Source: Mediterranea massiliensis (lineage in GTDB: Bacteria > Bacteroidota > Bacteroidia > Bacteroidales > Bacteroidaceae). From it: a stretch of 64,000 bases of DNA. The position numbers and the translations under genes were made by a program. Positions 1-8,868 of the stretch are shown here, one piece after another. Location: positions 62,001-126,000 of the forward strand of contig SUXZ01000006.1 in NCBI GenBank assembly GCA_015060685.1. Reading direction: 5' to 3'. Below the pieces are notes generated by a model. It was given only the letters and a program-made list of their open reading frames with translations, had not been told where the DNA came from and did no database searches. Numbering within the stretch: the first letter of the stretch is position 1; the number at the start of each line of letters is the position of its first letter.

Positions 1-150
1 GAAGCCATCAAAACAGCTTGCATGCTTGCACAACCTGGCGATGTAATTTTAGTAGCAGGAAAAGGACACGAAAATTACCAAGACGTAAAGGGTGTGAAGC
101 ATCACTTTGATGATAAAGAGGTACTTAGTGAATTCATAATTATAAATTAA
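1..150 (+). CDS. murE: UDP-MurNAc-tripeptide synthetase MurE, C-terminal end (partial)
   Basis: Only the last 49 codons are inside the window, reading in frame from base 1 to a TAA at 148-150. The stretch contains GKGHENYQ, the hallmark near the C-terminus of MurE ligases, preceded by PGDVILVAG. MurE adds the third amino acid to UDP-MurNAc-dipeptide in the cytoplasm during peptidoglycan precursor synthesis. It lies 9 bases before mraY and opens the visible part of the division/cell wall cluster. The fragment is too short to predict the amino acid specificity. Confidence 0.93.
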   Translation, partial: EAIKTACMLAQPGDVILVAGKGHENYQDVKGVKHHFDDKEVLSEFIIIN

Positions 151-159
151 TAATTAAAA

Positions 160-1428
160 ATGCTATACGAACTATTTAAATGGCTTGATAAATTTGATGT
201 ACCCGGTGCCGGTGTATTTGGATATACCTCTTTCCGCGCACTGATGGCTATCATTTTAGCTTTGCTCATCTCCACTATTTGGGGTGACAGGTTCATCAAC
301 CTGCTGAAACGCAAACAGATTACAGAAACACAACGCGATGCAAAAACCGATCCGTTTGGTGTAAACAAAGTTGGTGTACCTAGTATGGGTGGTATAATTA
401 TCATCTTTGCTACGCTAATTCCCTGCCTGCTATTGGGTAAACTACACAACATCTACATGATTCTGATGCTGATTACAACCGTATGGCTGGGTTCGTTAGG
501 ATTTGCCGATGACTATATCAAGATATTTAAGAAGGATAAAGAGGGACTTCATGGCAAGTTCAAGATTATTGGTCAGGTGGGATTAGGATTGATTGTGGGC
601 CTGACGCTATACCTGAGCCCACAAGTGGTTATCCGCGAGAATATTGAAGTACAAACACCAAACGGACAAACCGAAGTGGTGCATGCCGCCAAAGAGATTA
701 AGGCAACGCAAACTACTATTCCATTCTTCAAAAGTAACAACCTTGACTATGCCGACATCGTTGGATTTATGGGCGAACATGCTCAGACGGCAGGTTGGGT
801 GCTGTTTGTACTGGTGACCATCTTCGTAGTAACAGCAGTGAGTAATGGTGCAAACCTGAATGACGGGATGGATGGTATGGCAGCCGGCAATTCGGCCATC
901 ATCGGGTTGACCCTGGGTATATTGGCCTACGTATCGAGTCATATCAATTATGCGGGATACCTGAACATCATGTACATTCCCGGTTGCGAAGAATTGGTAA
1001 TCTTTGCATGTGCCTTCATCGGTGCGCTGATAGGTTTCTTGTGGTACAATGCATATCCGGCACAGGTATTTATGGGCGATACGGGTAGCCTGACCATTGG
1101 CGGTATCATTGCCGTATTTGCCATCATCATCCACAAGGAGTTGCTGATACCTATTCTGTGTGGCGTATTCCTGGTAGAGAATCTTTCGGTAATAATGCAA
1201 CGGGTGTACTACAAAATGGGTAAGCGAAAAGGAGTGAAGCAACGCGTCTTTAAACGTGCACCTATTCACGACCATTTCCGCACTTCGATGAGCATTGTCG
1301 AAGAGGGATGTTCGGTGGTATTTACCAAACCCGATAAATTGTTCCATGAATCAAAGATTACCGTCCGTTTTTGGATTGTAACCATCATTCTGGCGGCAAT
1401 AACCATTATAACATTGAAAATAAGATAA
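160..1428 (+). CDS. mraY: Phospho-N-acetylmuramoyl-pentapeptide-transferase MraY
   Basis: Integral membrane enzyme that transfers phospho-MurNAc-pentapeptide to undecaprenyl phosphate, making lipid I. The 422-residue protein is hydrophobic throughout, with the Asp-Asp pair at about residues 117-118 (GFADDYIKIF), NLNDGMDG at about 232-239 and FMGDTGS near 305. At about 368-373 the segment PIHDHF stands where many MraY proteins have three consecutive His; this looks like the Bacteroides version. The protein is about 60 residues longer than E. coli MraY because of an insertion near residues 155-195, known in Bacteroides homologues. It starts 9 bases after murE and its stop is 1 base before murD. 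Confidence 0.97.
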   Translation: MLYELFKWLDKFDVPGAGVFGYTSFRALMAIILALLISTIWGDRFINLLKRKQITETQRDAKTDPFGVNKVGVPSMGGIIIIFATLIPCLLLGKLHNIYMILMLITTVWLGSLGFADDYIKIFKKDKEGLHGKFKIIGQVGLGLIVGLTLYLSPQVVIRENIEVQTPNGQTEVVHAAKEIKATQTTIPFFKSNNLDYADIVGFMGEHAQTAGWVLFVLVTIFVVTAVSNGANLNDGMDGMAAGNSAIIGLTLGILAYVSSHINYAGYLNIMYIPGCEELVIFACAFIGALIGFLWYNAYPAQVFMGDTGSLTIGGIIAVFAIIIHKELLIPILCGVFLVENLSVIMQRVYYKMGKRKGVKQRVFKRAPIHDHFRTSMSIVEEGCSVVFTKPDKLFHESKITVRFWIVTIILAAITIITLKIR

Positions 1429-1429
1429 T

Positions 1430-2761
1430 ATGAAGATAGCAGTATTGGGTGCCGGTGAGAGCGGCGCAGGAGCAGCAGTTTTAGCTAAAGTAAAAGGGAT
1501 GGAGGTGTTTGTATCAGACATGTCGGCCATCAAGGATAACTATAAAGAGTTACTGGAGAGTTACAATATAGCTTGGGAAGAAGGCAAACATACCGAATCG
1601 CTGATATTGGATGCAGATGAGGTAATCAAAAGTCCTGGCATACCCAATGAAGCACCTTTGGTGCAGAAACTGATGGCACAGGGAACACCCATCATCTCGG
1701 AAATCGAGTTTGCCGGACGATATACCGACGCCAAGATGATTTGCATTACCGGATCGAACGGTAAGACTACCACCACCTCACTCATCTACCACATCTTCAA
1801 GAGTGCCGGACTGAACGTGGGATTGGCCGGAAACATCGGAAAGAGCCTTGCGCTGCAGGTGGCCACCGAAAAGCACGATTACTACGTCATCGAACTCAGC
1901 TCGTTCCAACTGGACAATATGTACGATTTCCGCGCAAACATTGCCATCCTGATGAACATCACGCCCGACCACCTGGACCGCTACGACCACAGCATGCAGA
2001 ACTATGTGGATGCCAAATTCCGCATCGTGCAGAACCAGACGGAAGAGGACGCCTTTATCTTCTGGAACGACGACCCCATTATCCAACGCGAATTGGAACG
2101 TTATGGCTTGAAAGCCAAACTTTATCCGTTTGCCGAAATGAAGGGGAAAGGGGCTATCGCCTATGTAGAGGATGGCGAGATAGCGATTCAGGAGCCCATT
2201 GCATTCAACATGGAACAAGAAGCATTGGCGTTGCACGGCACACACAACCTGTACAACTCGCTTGCAGCAGGCATCTCGGCCAATGTTGCCGGAATACGGA
2301 AGGAAGAGATTCGCAAAGCATTGAGCAACTTCAAAGGCGTGGAGCATCGACTGGAAAAGGTGTGCGACGTTCGAGGCGTACACTTCATCAACGACTCGAA
2401 GGCAACAAACGTCAACTCATGTTGGTATGCCTTGCAAAGCATGACCACCAAAACCGTACTGATTCTTGGCGGAAAAGACAAAGGCAACGACTATAGCGAG
2501 ATAGCCGACCTGGTAAGACAAAAATGCTCGGCACTGGTATATCTGGGTGTGGACAACAAAAAGCTGCACGATTTCTTCGACGGATTCGGATTGCCCGTAG
2601 CCGATGTACAAAGCGGCATGAAAGAGGCCGTAGAAGCCGCCTACAGATTGGCCCGAAGCGGAGAAACTGTGTTGCTGAGTCCTTGCTGCGCCTCGTTCGA
2701 CCTCTTCAAAAGCTACGAAGACCGGGGCGAACAGTTCAAGCGCTACGTCAGGGAACTTTAA
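1430..2761 (+). CDS. murD: UDP-N-acetylmuramoylalanine--D-glutamate ligase MurD
   Basis: Cytoplasmic Mur ligase adding D-glutamate to UDP-MurNAc-L-alanine. The 443-residue product has the N-terminal Rossmann-like start (KIAVLGAGESG), the ATP-binding loop GSNGKTTT at about residues 108-115, the central ligase domain, and the C-terminal segments HRLEKV and NDSKATN found in this family. Length is normal. The ATG begins one base after the mraY stop, so the two are probably translationally coupled. It is followed by a 29-base AT-only spacer made of repeated TTTTAATT before ftsW. Confidence 0.97.
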   Translation: MKIAVLGAGESGAGAAVLAKVKGMEVFVSDMSAIKDNYKELLESYNIAWEEGKHTESLILDADEVIKSPGIPNEAPLVQKLMAQGTPIISEIEFAGRYTDAKMICITGSNGKTTTTSLIYHIFKSAGLNVGLAGNIGKSLALQVATEKHDYYVIELSSFQLDNMYDFRANIAILMNITPDHLDRYDHSMQNYVDAKFRIVQNQTEEDAFIFWNDDPIIQRELERYGLKAKLYPFAEMKGKGAIAYVEDGEIAIQEPIAFNMEQEALALHGTHNLYNSLAAGISANVAGIRKEEIRKALSNFKGVEHRLEKVCDVRGVHFINDSKATNVNSCWYALQSMTTKTVLILGGKDKGNDYSEIADLVRQKCSALVYLGVDNKKLHDFFDGFGLPVADVQSGMKEAVEAAYRLARSGETVLLSPCCASFDLFKSYEDRGEQFKRYVREL

Positions 2762-2790
2762 CTTTTAATTTTTAATTTTTAATTTAAAAA

Positions 2791-4086
2791 GTGGATTTAC
2801 TGAAAAACATATTCAAAGGCGACAAGGTAATCTGGATCATATTCTTGATGCTATGCCTCATCTCCATCATAGAGGTGTTCAGCGCATCAAGCACACTGAC
2901 CTACCAAAGCGGAGACCACTGGGGACCCATTACCCGCCACCTGATGTTCCTCGCAGTGGGAACAATAGGCATATGCCTCATTCACAACCTACCCTACCAA
3001 TGGTTCTCGCTGATTGGCATGTTGCTGCTACCCATATCCGTCGTCATGCTGATTGCGGTAATGTTTATGGGCAGAATCAACAATGCTGCGCGGTGGATTG
3101 AGTTTGCCGGCATCCAATTCCAGCCAAGCGAATTTGCCAAGATGGCAGTTATAATTGTCACTGCATTCATACTAAGCAAAGGGCGGACAGAAGATGGGGC
3201 CAATCCCAAAGCCTTCAAGCACATACTTATTATCGCAGGAGTGATTTGCGGCATCATCCTTCCCGAAAACTTCTCTACTGCCTTCCTGCTGTTTGGAGTG
3301 GTCGTACTGATGATGTACATCGGCCATGTAAAGATTATGCAACTGGCAAAACTGATTGGCAGCCTGGTGGCCATAGGAATTGTAGGGCTTGCCTTCCTCA
3401 TAGTGACCAAGGATGTGGATATTCCTTTCTTCCACCGCTTTGATACTTGGCGTGCACGTATCGAAAAGTTTGTCGATAACAAAGAGGTGGCCGCCGCAGA
3501 TTTCGATACCGACAAGGATGGACAAGTAGCACATGCCCGCATTGCCGTAGCAACGAGCCACATAATAGGAAAAGGACCAGGAAACTCCGTTCAACGCGAC
3601 TTCCTCAGCCAGGCATTCTCCGACTTTATCTTTGCCATCGTCATCGAAGAATTAGGCTTGCTTGGCGGAGCATTTGTCGTATTCCTGTACATCTGCCTGC
3701 TCATCCGGGTGGGACGCATCGCCAAACGGTGCAACCGCAGTTTCCCAGCCTTCTTAGTCATCGGAATAGGGCTACTGTTAGTCACACAAGCCATTTTCAA
3801 CATGATGGTAGCCGTGGGATTGGCACCTGTAACCGGACAGCCTCTACCGCTAATCAGCCGTGGTGGAACATCTACCATCATCAACTGTGTTTATATCGGC
3901 ATGCTGCTCAGCGTAAGCCGCTACACCGCCTCGATAGAAGAAGAGGCTTTAAGGCAACAGGCAGAAACTGCTCCCGAAAAATCGGCTGCGGTACTGTTGG
4001 CCGAAGCTGTATTGGCCGAGAGCCAGGCACAAAGCGCAGAAGAACCCACCTCGCGAGTGTTGAACAACGATAGCAAATTTGAATAA
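2791..4086 (+). CDS. ftsW: Peptidoglycan glycosyltransferase / division protein FtsW
   Basis: SEDS-family membrane glycosyltransferase that polymerises lipid II at the septum. The 431-residue protein has about ten hydrophobic segments and recognisable family stretches: WIEFAGIQFQPSEFAK around residues 104-119, GKGPGNS near 259, and GLAPVTGQPLPLISRGGTS near 345-363. It starts at a GTG (2791), the only start that keeps the first transmembrane segment at normal distance. The C-terminal tail after the last membrane segment is polar, about 40 residues, rich in Ala/Glu. Its position between murD and murG supports FtsW rather than RodA. Confidence 0.95.
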   Translation: MDLLKNIFKGDKVIWIIFLMLCLISIIEVFSASSTLTYQSGDHWGPITRHLMFLAVGTIGICLIHNLPYQWFSLIGMLLLPISVVMLIAVMFMGRINNAARWIEFAGIQFQPSEFAKMAVIIVTAFILSKGRTEDGANPKAFKHILIIAGVICGIILPENFSTAFLLFGVVVLMMYIGHVKIMQLAKLIGSLVAIGIVGLAFLIVTKDVDIPFFHRFDTWRARIEKFVDNKEVAAADFDTDKDGQVAHARIAVATSHIIGKGPGNSVQRDFLSQAFSDFIFAIVIEELGLLGGAFVVFLYICLLIRVGRIAKRCNRSFPAFLVIGIGLLLVTQAIFNMMVAVGLAPVTGQPLPLISRGGTSTIINCVYIGMLLSVSRYTASIEEEALRQQAETAPEKSAAVLLAEAVLAESQAQSAEEPTSRVLNNDSKFE

Positions 4087-4106
4087 AACGATATTAGCAT
4101 ATAACA

Positions 4107-5252
4107 ATGAAAGAGACAAGAGTGATAGTTAGCGGCGGCGGAACAGGCGGACATATCTTTCCCGCCATCAGCATTGCCAATGCCATTCGTCAGCAACGGC
4201 CGGATGCCAAGATTCTGTTTGTCGGTGCCGAAGGACGCATGGAGATGCAACGCGTTCCCGATGCAGGCTATGAAATCATCGGTTTGCCCGTTGCCGGTTT
4301 CGACCGCAAACGCCTATGGCGCAACGTGGGTGTGATTATAAAGCTGCTTCGCAGTCAGTGGAAGGCACGCAAAATCATCAAGCAGTTCAAGCCGCAAGTG
4401 GCAGTGGGAGTAGGTGGCTATGCCAGCGGCCCCACACTGAAAACGGCTGCCATGATGAAGATACCTACACTTATCCAGGAACAGAACTCCTATGCCGGAG
4501 TCACCAACAAGCTGTTGGCGAAAAATGCGCATAAGATATGTGTGGCCTACGAAGGCATGGAGCGTTTCTTTCCGAAGGAAAAGATTATCCTGACCGGTAA
4601 TCCCGTGCGCCAGACATTGCTCTCGCAAAAGGTAAGTCGCGAAGAAGCCGCCAACCACTTCGGTCTGGATGCCCAACGCAAAACTATCCTGATTATCGGA
4701 GGCAGTTTGGGAGCCCGCACATTGAACGAAACAATGATTGCCGGTTTGGATTTGATAAAGCAACACCCCGAAATTCAATTCATCTGGCAAGTCGGAAAGG
4801 TTTATATCGAACAAGTCAAGACAACGTTGGCCGAATATAGCGGCAAGCCTGTATGCAACCAGCATGTAGAGGGATTGCCCAACCTTTATGTAAACGACTT
4901 CATCAAAAGCATGGAATATGCCTATGCCGCTTCCGACCTCGTCGTGTCACGAGCCGGAGCAGGCAGTATCTCGGAATTCTGTCTGCTTGGCAAGCCGGTA
5001 ATACTTGTCCCATCACCCAATGTAGCAGAAGACCACCAGACTCAAAACGCCTTGGCTTTGGTAAACCGCAATGCTGCATTGTATGTAAAAGACAGTGAAG
5101 CCAATCAGCAATTGATGAAGCTGGCCATTGAAACAGTCCGCGATGATGACAAGTTAAAGGAACTGGGAAAGAACATCCTCGATATGGCATTACCGAATTC
5201 TGCAGAAATCATCGCAAGCGAAGTGTTGCGCCTTGCCGATGGGGAGATGTAA
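4107..5252 (+). CDS. murG: UDP-GlcNAc:lipid I N-acetylglucosaminyltransferase MurG
   Basis: Membrane-associated GT28 glycosyltransferase converting lipid I to lipid II. The glycine-rich loop GGGTGGH lies at residues 10-16, the acceptor-domain motif VGVGGYASGP near 103, and the nucleotide-binding segments GGSLGA and SRAGAGSISE follow in the C-terminal Rossmann domain. At 381 residues the length is slightly above E. coli MurG. It follows ftsW by 20 bases; its stop lies 22 bases before the chosen murC start. Confidence 0.97.
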   Translation: MKETRVIVSGGGTGGHIFPAISIANAIRQQRPDAKILFVGAEGRMEMQRVPDAGYEIIGLPVAGFDRKRLWRNVGVIIKLLRSQWKARKIIKQFKPQVAVGVGGYASGPTLKTAAMMKIPTLIQEQNSYAGVTNKLLAKNAHKICVAYEGMERFFPKEKIILTGNPVRQTLLSQKVSREEAANHFGLDAQRKTILIIGGSLGARTLNETMIAGLDLIKQHPEIQFIWQVGKVYIEQVKTTLAEYSGKPVCNQHVEGLPNLYVNDFIKSMEYAYAASDLVVSRAGAGSISEFCLLGKPVILVPSPNVAEDHQTQNALALVNRNAALYVKDSEANQQLMKLAIETVRDDDKLKELGKNILDMALPNSAEIIASEVLRLADGEM

Positions 5253-5274
5253 ATTAAGCATAAAAGAACTGAAT

Positions 5275-6663
5275 ATGGAAATAGAAGAGATTAAATCAGT
5301 ATATTTTGTTGGTGCCGGTGGTATTGGCATGAGCGCCTTGATACGCTACTTCCTATCACAAGGGAAAATTGTAGCCGGATACGACCGTACTCCAACACCA
5401 CTGACCGCCCGACTGATTGAAGAAGGCGCAAAGATACACTACGAAGACGATGTGAATCAGATTCCTGCCTGCTGCAAGCAACCGGGAAGTACATTAATCG
5501 TATATACACCTGCCATACCCGACGACCATGCGGAACTTACCTATTTCCGCGAACGGAACTTCTGCATCCAGAAGCGAGCACAAGTATTAGGCATCATTAC
5601 ACGCAGCAGCAAAGGACTATGCGTTGCAGGTACACACGGAAAGACTACCACCAGTACCATGGCTGCCCACTTGCTGAACCATTCGGAGGTGAAGTGCACG
5701 GCTTTCTTAGGCGGTATCAGCAAGAACTACGGAACCAATCTGCTACTGTCCGACATCAGTCCTTACACCGTTATCGAAGCCGACGAGTTCGACCGTTCAT
5801 TCCATCACCTGACACCCTGGATCAGTGTAATCACCAGTACAGACCCCGACCATTTGGATATCTACGGAACCAAAGAGGCGTATCTTGATAGCTTCAGGCA
5901 CTACACCTCCCTGATTCAACCGGGCGGAGCACTGATTATCCATACAGGATTGGAGATGCAACCCGATGTACAACCCGGTGTGAACATCTACACATATAGC
6001 CGACACGAGGGAGACTTCCATGCCGAGAACATCTGCATTGGAGATGGCGAGATTATTTTCGATTTTGTGGCTCCCGACACGCGGATTGACAACATCCAGC
6101 TTGGCGTTCCCGTCAGTGTGAACATCGACAACGGCATTGCAGCCATGGCTATGGCACACCTGGCCGGTGCTACAAACGAAGAGATTGCCGAAGCCATGCA
6201 AAGCTTCAGAGGAGTGGATCGTCGGTTCGACTTCCGACTGAAGACCGCTCAGTATGCGCTATTGAGCGATTATGCGCACCATCCGGCCGAGATTATGCAA
6301 AGCCTGCGCTCTATGCGCCAACTTTACAAGGACAGGAAACTTACCGCCATCTTCCAGCCTCACCTCTATACGCGCACCCGCGATTTCTACCGTGAATTTG
6401 CCGAAAGCCTATCGCTGGCCGACGAGGTGATACTTACGGAGATATATCCCGCCCGCGAGCTACCTATTGAAGGTGTAAGCAGCCAACTGATTTACGACAA
6501 TCTGCAGCCCCATGTAGAGAAGAGCCTGTGCCAGAAAGAAGAGGTTGCCGCATTGTTGCAACGCAAGCAGACAGAGGTTGTCATTGTGCTGGGTGCCGGA
6601 GATTTGGACAGCTACATGCCTTTGTTCGAACGAATCATTAAAGAGAATCACCTGAAACACTAA
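5275..6663 (+). CDS. murC: UDP-N-acetylmuramate--L-alanine ligase MurC
   Basis: First Mur ligase, adding L-Ala to UDP-MurNAc. The start at 5275 gives MEIEEIKSVYFVGAGGIGMS, which places the N-terminal nucleotide-binding loop at normal distance; an in-frame ATG at 5233 would overlap murG and add 14 unrelated residues. The ATP loop GTHGKTTT is at about residues 119-126, and DYAHHPAEI near 339 is the C-terminal-domain motif. The product is 462 residues, normal for the family. Followed 9 bases later by ftsQ. Confidence 0.96.
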   Translation: MEIEEIKSVYFVGAGGIGMSALIRYFLSQGKIVAGYDRTPTPLTARLIEEGAKIHYEDDVNQIPACCKQPGSTLIVYTPAIPDDHAELTYFRERNFCIQKRAQVLGIITRSSKGLCVAGTHGKTTTSTMAAHLLNHSEVKCTAFLGGISKNYGTNLLLSDISPYTVIEADEFDRSFHHLTPWISVITSTDPDHLDIYGTKEAYLDSFRHYTSLIQPGGALIIHTGLEMQPDVQPGVNIYTYSRHEGDFHAENICIGDGEIIFDFVAPDTRIDNIQLGVPVSVNIDNGIAAMAMAHLAGATNEEIAEAMQSFRGVDRRFDFRLKTAQYALLSDYAHHPAEIMQSLRSMRQLYKDRKLTAIFQPHLYTRTRDFYREFAESLSLADEVILTEIYPARELPIEGVSSQLIYDNLQPHVEKSLCQKEEVAALLQRKQTEVVIVLGAGDLDSYMPLFERIIKENHLKH

Positions 6664-6672
6664 CCCGTGCCT

Positions 6673-7413
6673 ATGTTGAAACGAATACTACTTACCACCC
6701 TGCTACTGACCATATCGGCCTATCTTGTCATAGCCATCACGGCTTTCAACCGGAAGCCGGCGGGCACTCATTGTCAGGGCGTAGAGCTGATTATCAGCGA
6801 CAGCCTTCATGCCGATTTCATCACCAAGAGCGAAGTGCTTAAGATGCTGGACAAGCAACAACTTAATCCCATCGGAGAGCCGCTTGCCGCCATCAGTACA
6901 GATACCTTGGAGAAGACGCTGGGCGAGCATCCGCTGATTGAAAAGATTGAGTGCTATAAAACGCCCAACGGCAACATCTGTGTGGAGGTAAGCCAACGCA
7001 TCCCCATCCTGCGCATCTTCAGCAACGACGGAAGCAGTTACTACATAGACAATAAAGGCATACCTATGCCGCAAAGCATCAAATGCAACGCCCATCTTCC
7101 GGTGGCCACCGGCAGCATCAGGAAGAGTTTTGCCATGGGCCAGCTGTATGCTTTCGCCCAATTCCTGCAAGAAGACCGCTTTTGGAATGCACAGATAGAG
7201 CAAATACATGTGCTGGACGACCAGACCGTTGAATTGGTGCCCCGGGTAGGCAGCCACACCATCTACTTAGGCAAGCTCACCAAGGTGGAAAGCAAGCTAG
7301 AGAGGGTGAGACAATTCTATAAAAAAGCACTGAACCAAGTAGGCTGGAACAAGTATTCGCGCATCAACGTAGAGTTTGGAAACCAGATTATTTGCACCAA
7401 AAAAGAGAGATAA
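6673..7413 (+). CDS. ftsQ: Cell division protein FtsQ (DivIB family)
   Basis: Single-pass inner membrane protein of the divisome. The N-terminus is a short cytoplasmic tail then one membrane helix (ILLTTLLLTISAYLVIAITA), followed by an extracytoplasmic POTRA-like region (about residues 35-105) and a beta domain (VEVSQRIPILRIF, SYYIDNKGI). The ATG at 6673 is preferred over GTG at 6667 because homologues begin with a similar M-x-KRI sequence. The identification rests on topology, the weak POTRA signal and location between murC and ftsA; FtsQ sequences diverge strongly. A spacer of repeated AATCACTA words precedes ftsA. Confidence 0.9.
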   Translation: MLKRILLTTLLLTISAYLVIAITAFNRKPAGTHCQGVELIISDSLHADFITKSEVLKMLDKQQLNPIGEPLAAISTDTLEKTLGEHPLIEKIECYKTPNGNICVEVSQRIPILRIFSNDGSSYYIDNKGIPMPQSIKCNAHLPVATGSIRKSFAMGQLYAFAQFLQEDRFWNAQIEQIHVLDDQTVELVPRVGSHTIYLGKLTKVESKLERVRQFYKKALNQVGWNKYSRINVEFGNQIICTKKER

Positions 7414-7445
7414 CCAAATCACTAAATCACTAACTCACTAACTAT

Positions 7446-8843
7446 ATGCCAACAAGAGACTTCATTGCCGCTATCGAACTGAGTTCCTCCAAAATTGCCG
7501 GTATCGCAGGCAAAAGGAACTATGACGGCTCTTTGCAGGTGCATGCCTATGCACAGGCAACAGCCGAGACCTTTATCCGCAAAGGATTGATTTTCAATGT
7601 AGATATTGCAGCCAGTGCGCTGACAGACATCATCAACAGACTACAAAACCAATTAGGGAGCAAGATTGCCCGCGTGTATGTCAGCGTAGGCGGCCAATCG
7701 TTTCACTCCGTAAAGAACAGTATCAGCCGTACGTTGGACGAGGAGAATAAGATTTCCTGGGAGCTCATCGACGAACTATACCAAGAGAACCTTAGTATGG
7801 CTACAGCCGATATGAACATCCTGAAAGTGGTTCCACAAGAGTACATTGCCGACAATCATCCCGAAGTCAATCCCGTAGGCATCGTCGCCCAGAATCTGAC
7901 CGCGCAATACCTGAACATTGTTGCACGAAACATACTGAAGAACAACCTTGAACGAAGCTTCGAGCAGGCAGGCATCGAACGGGCCGGCCTTGTCATCGCC
8001 CCTTTGGCACTTGCAGGTGCCGTACTGACCGAAAGCGAAATGCGTTCGGGCTGCGCCCTAGTGGATTTCGGAGCCGACACCACTACCCTGAGCATCTATA
8101 AGAACAACCTGCTCAGGTATCTTTGCGTATTGCCCCTTGGCATGAACAACATCATCAAGGACATCTGCACGTTGCAAATGGAAGAAGAGGATGCCTATTG
8201 GCTACTGACACAATATGGCAGCGCCATCTTCAAGGAAGAGGGCGGCGACAATCCGGAAACCTGCAGCACACCCGACGGCCGCACCATCGAGCTAAGCAAG
8301 TTGAACGACATTGTCGAAGCACGTACGGAAGAGATTCTGCAAAACATCATCAACCTGCTTCAGCTCTCCGGCTACGAAGATACGCTCTTTGCCGGAGTGG
8401 TTCTGACCGGCGGTGGCAGCAACCTCTCCAACCTGGAAGAGGCATTCAAGAAGCGGAGCGGTATTGAAAAGGTTAAGACAGCCCGATTCACTCATTATAC
8501 CATCCACGGAGCCGATGAGTTGCCGCAAGATGGCACCATCGGCACGCTGATCGGCCTGCTCTTGTCGGGCAACGAAAACTGTTGCCTGCCCGAAGAAGAA
8601 AAGCCATCGGATGTTGAAGGACAACAAGGTACCCTTTTCGAAGCAGAGCCTATCGAAAAGGCACCTATGAAAGAGGTGAAAGAGGAGAAAGAAACCAAGA
8701 AACCGGAAGCCAAGCCGGAAGCCAAGCCGCAGAAGTCCGCCAAACCGAAGAAGAATTTCTTCTCAAAATTCGTTGATAAGATTCAAGGCGAACTTTTCGA
8801 TGGTGACGACGATTTCAACAACAACGACTCTAACTTTAAATAA
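7446..8843 (+). CDS. ftsA: Cell division protein FtsA
   Basis: Actin-like ATPase that ties FtsZ filaments to the membrane. The 465-residue protein starts with FIAAIELSSSKIAGIAGK (phosphate-1 region), includes the 1C domain, then ALVDFGADTTTLSIY (phosphate-2) and GVVLTGGGSNLSNLEE (adenosine motif). After the actin core comes a charged linker of about 60 residues with Lys-Pro-Glu-Ala repeats, ending in an amphipathic stretch (KKNFFSKFVDKIQGELF) that fits the membrane-targeting helix of FtsA. Immediately upstream of ftsZ (25-base gap), the conserved pair. Confidence 0.96.
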   Translation: MPTRDFIAAIELSSSKIAGIAGKRNYDGSLQVHAYAQATAETFIRKGLIFNVDIAASALTDIINRLQNQLGSKIARVYVSVGGQSFHSVKNSISRTLDEENKISWELIDELYQENLSMATADMNILKVVPQEYIADNHPEVNPVGIVAQNLTAQYLNIVARNILKNNLERSFEQAGIERAGLVIAPLALAGAVLTESEMRSGCALVDFGADTTTLSIYKNNLLRYLCVLPLGMNNIIKDICTLQMEEEDAYWLLTQYGSAIFKEEGGDNPETCSTPDGRTIELSKLNDIVEARTEEILQNIINLLQLSGYEDTLFAGVVLTGGGSNLSNLEEAFKKRSGIEKVKTARFTHYTIHGADELPQDGTIGTLIGLLLSGNENCCLPEEEKPSDVEGQQGTLFEAEPIEKAPMKEVKEEKETKKPEAKPEAKPQKSAKPKKNFFSKFVDKIQGELFDGDDDFNNNDSNFK

Positions 8844-8868
8844 CAACCCTTAAAACGCGCATAACATC

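Noticed and set aside
147-452. 101-codon minus-strand frame opposite mraY
   Set aside because: Overlaps a well-conserved essential gene; no recognisable protein.
5233-5274. Upstream start of murC inside murG
   Set aside because: The extra 14 residues do not resemble MurC; the start at 5275 gives the conserved N-terminus.
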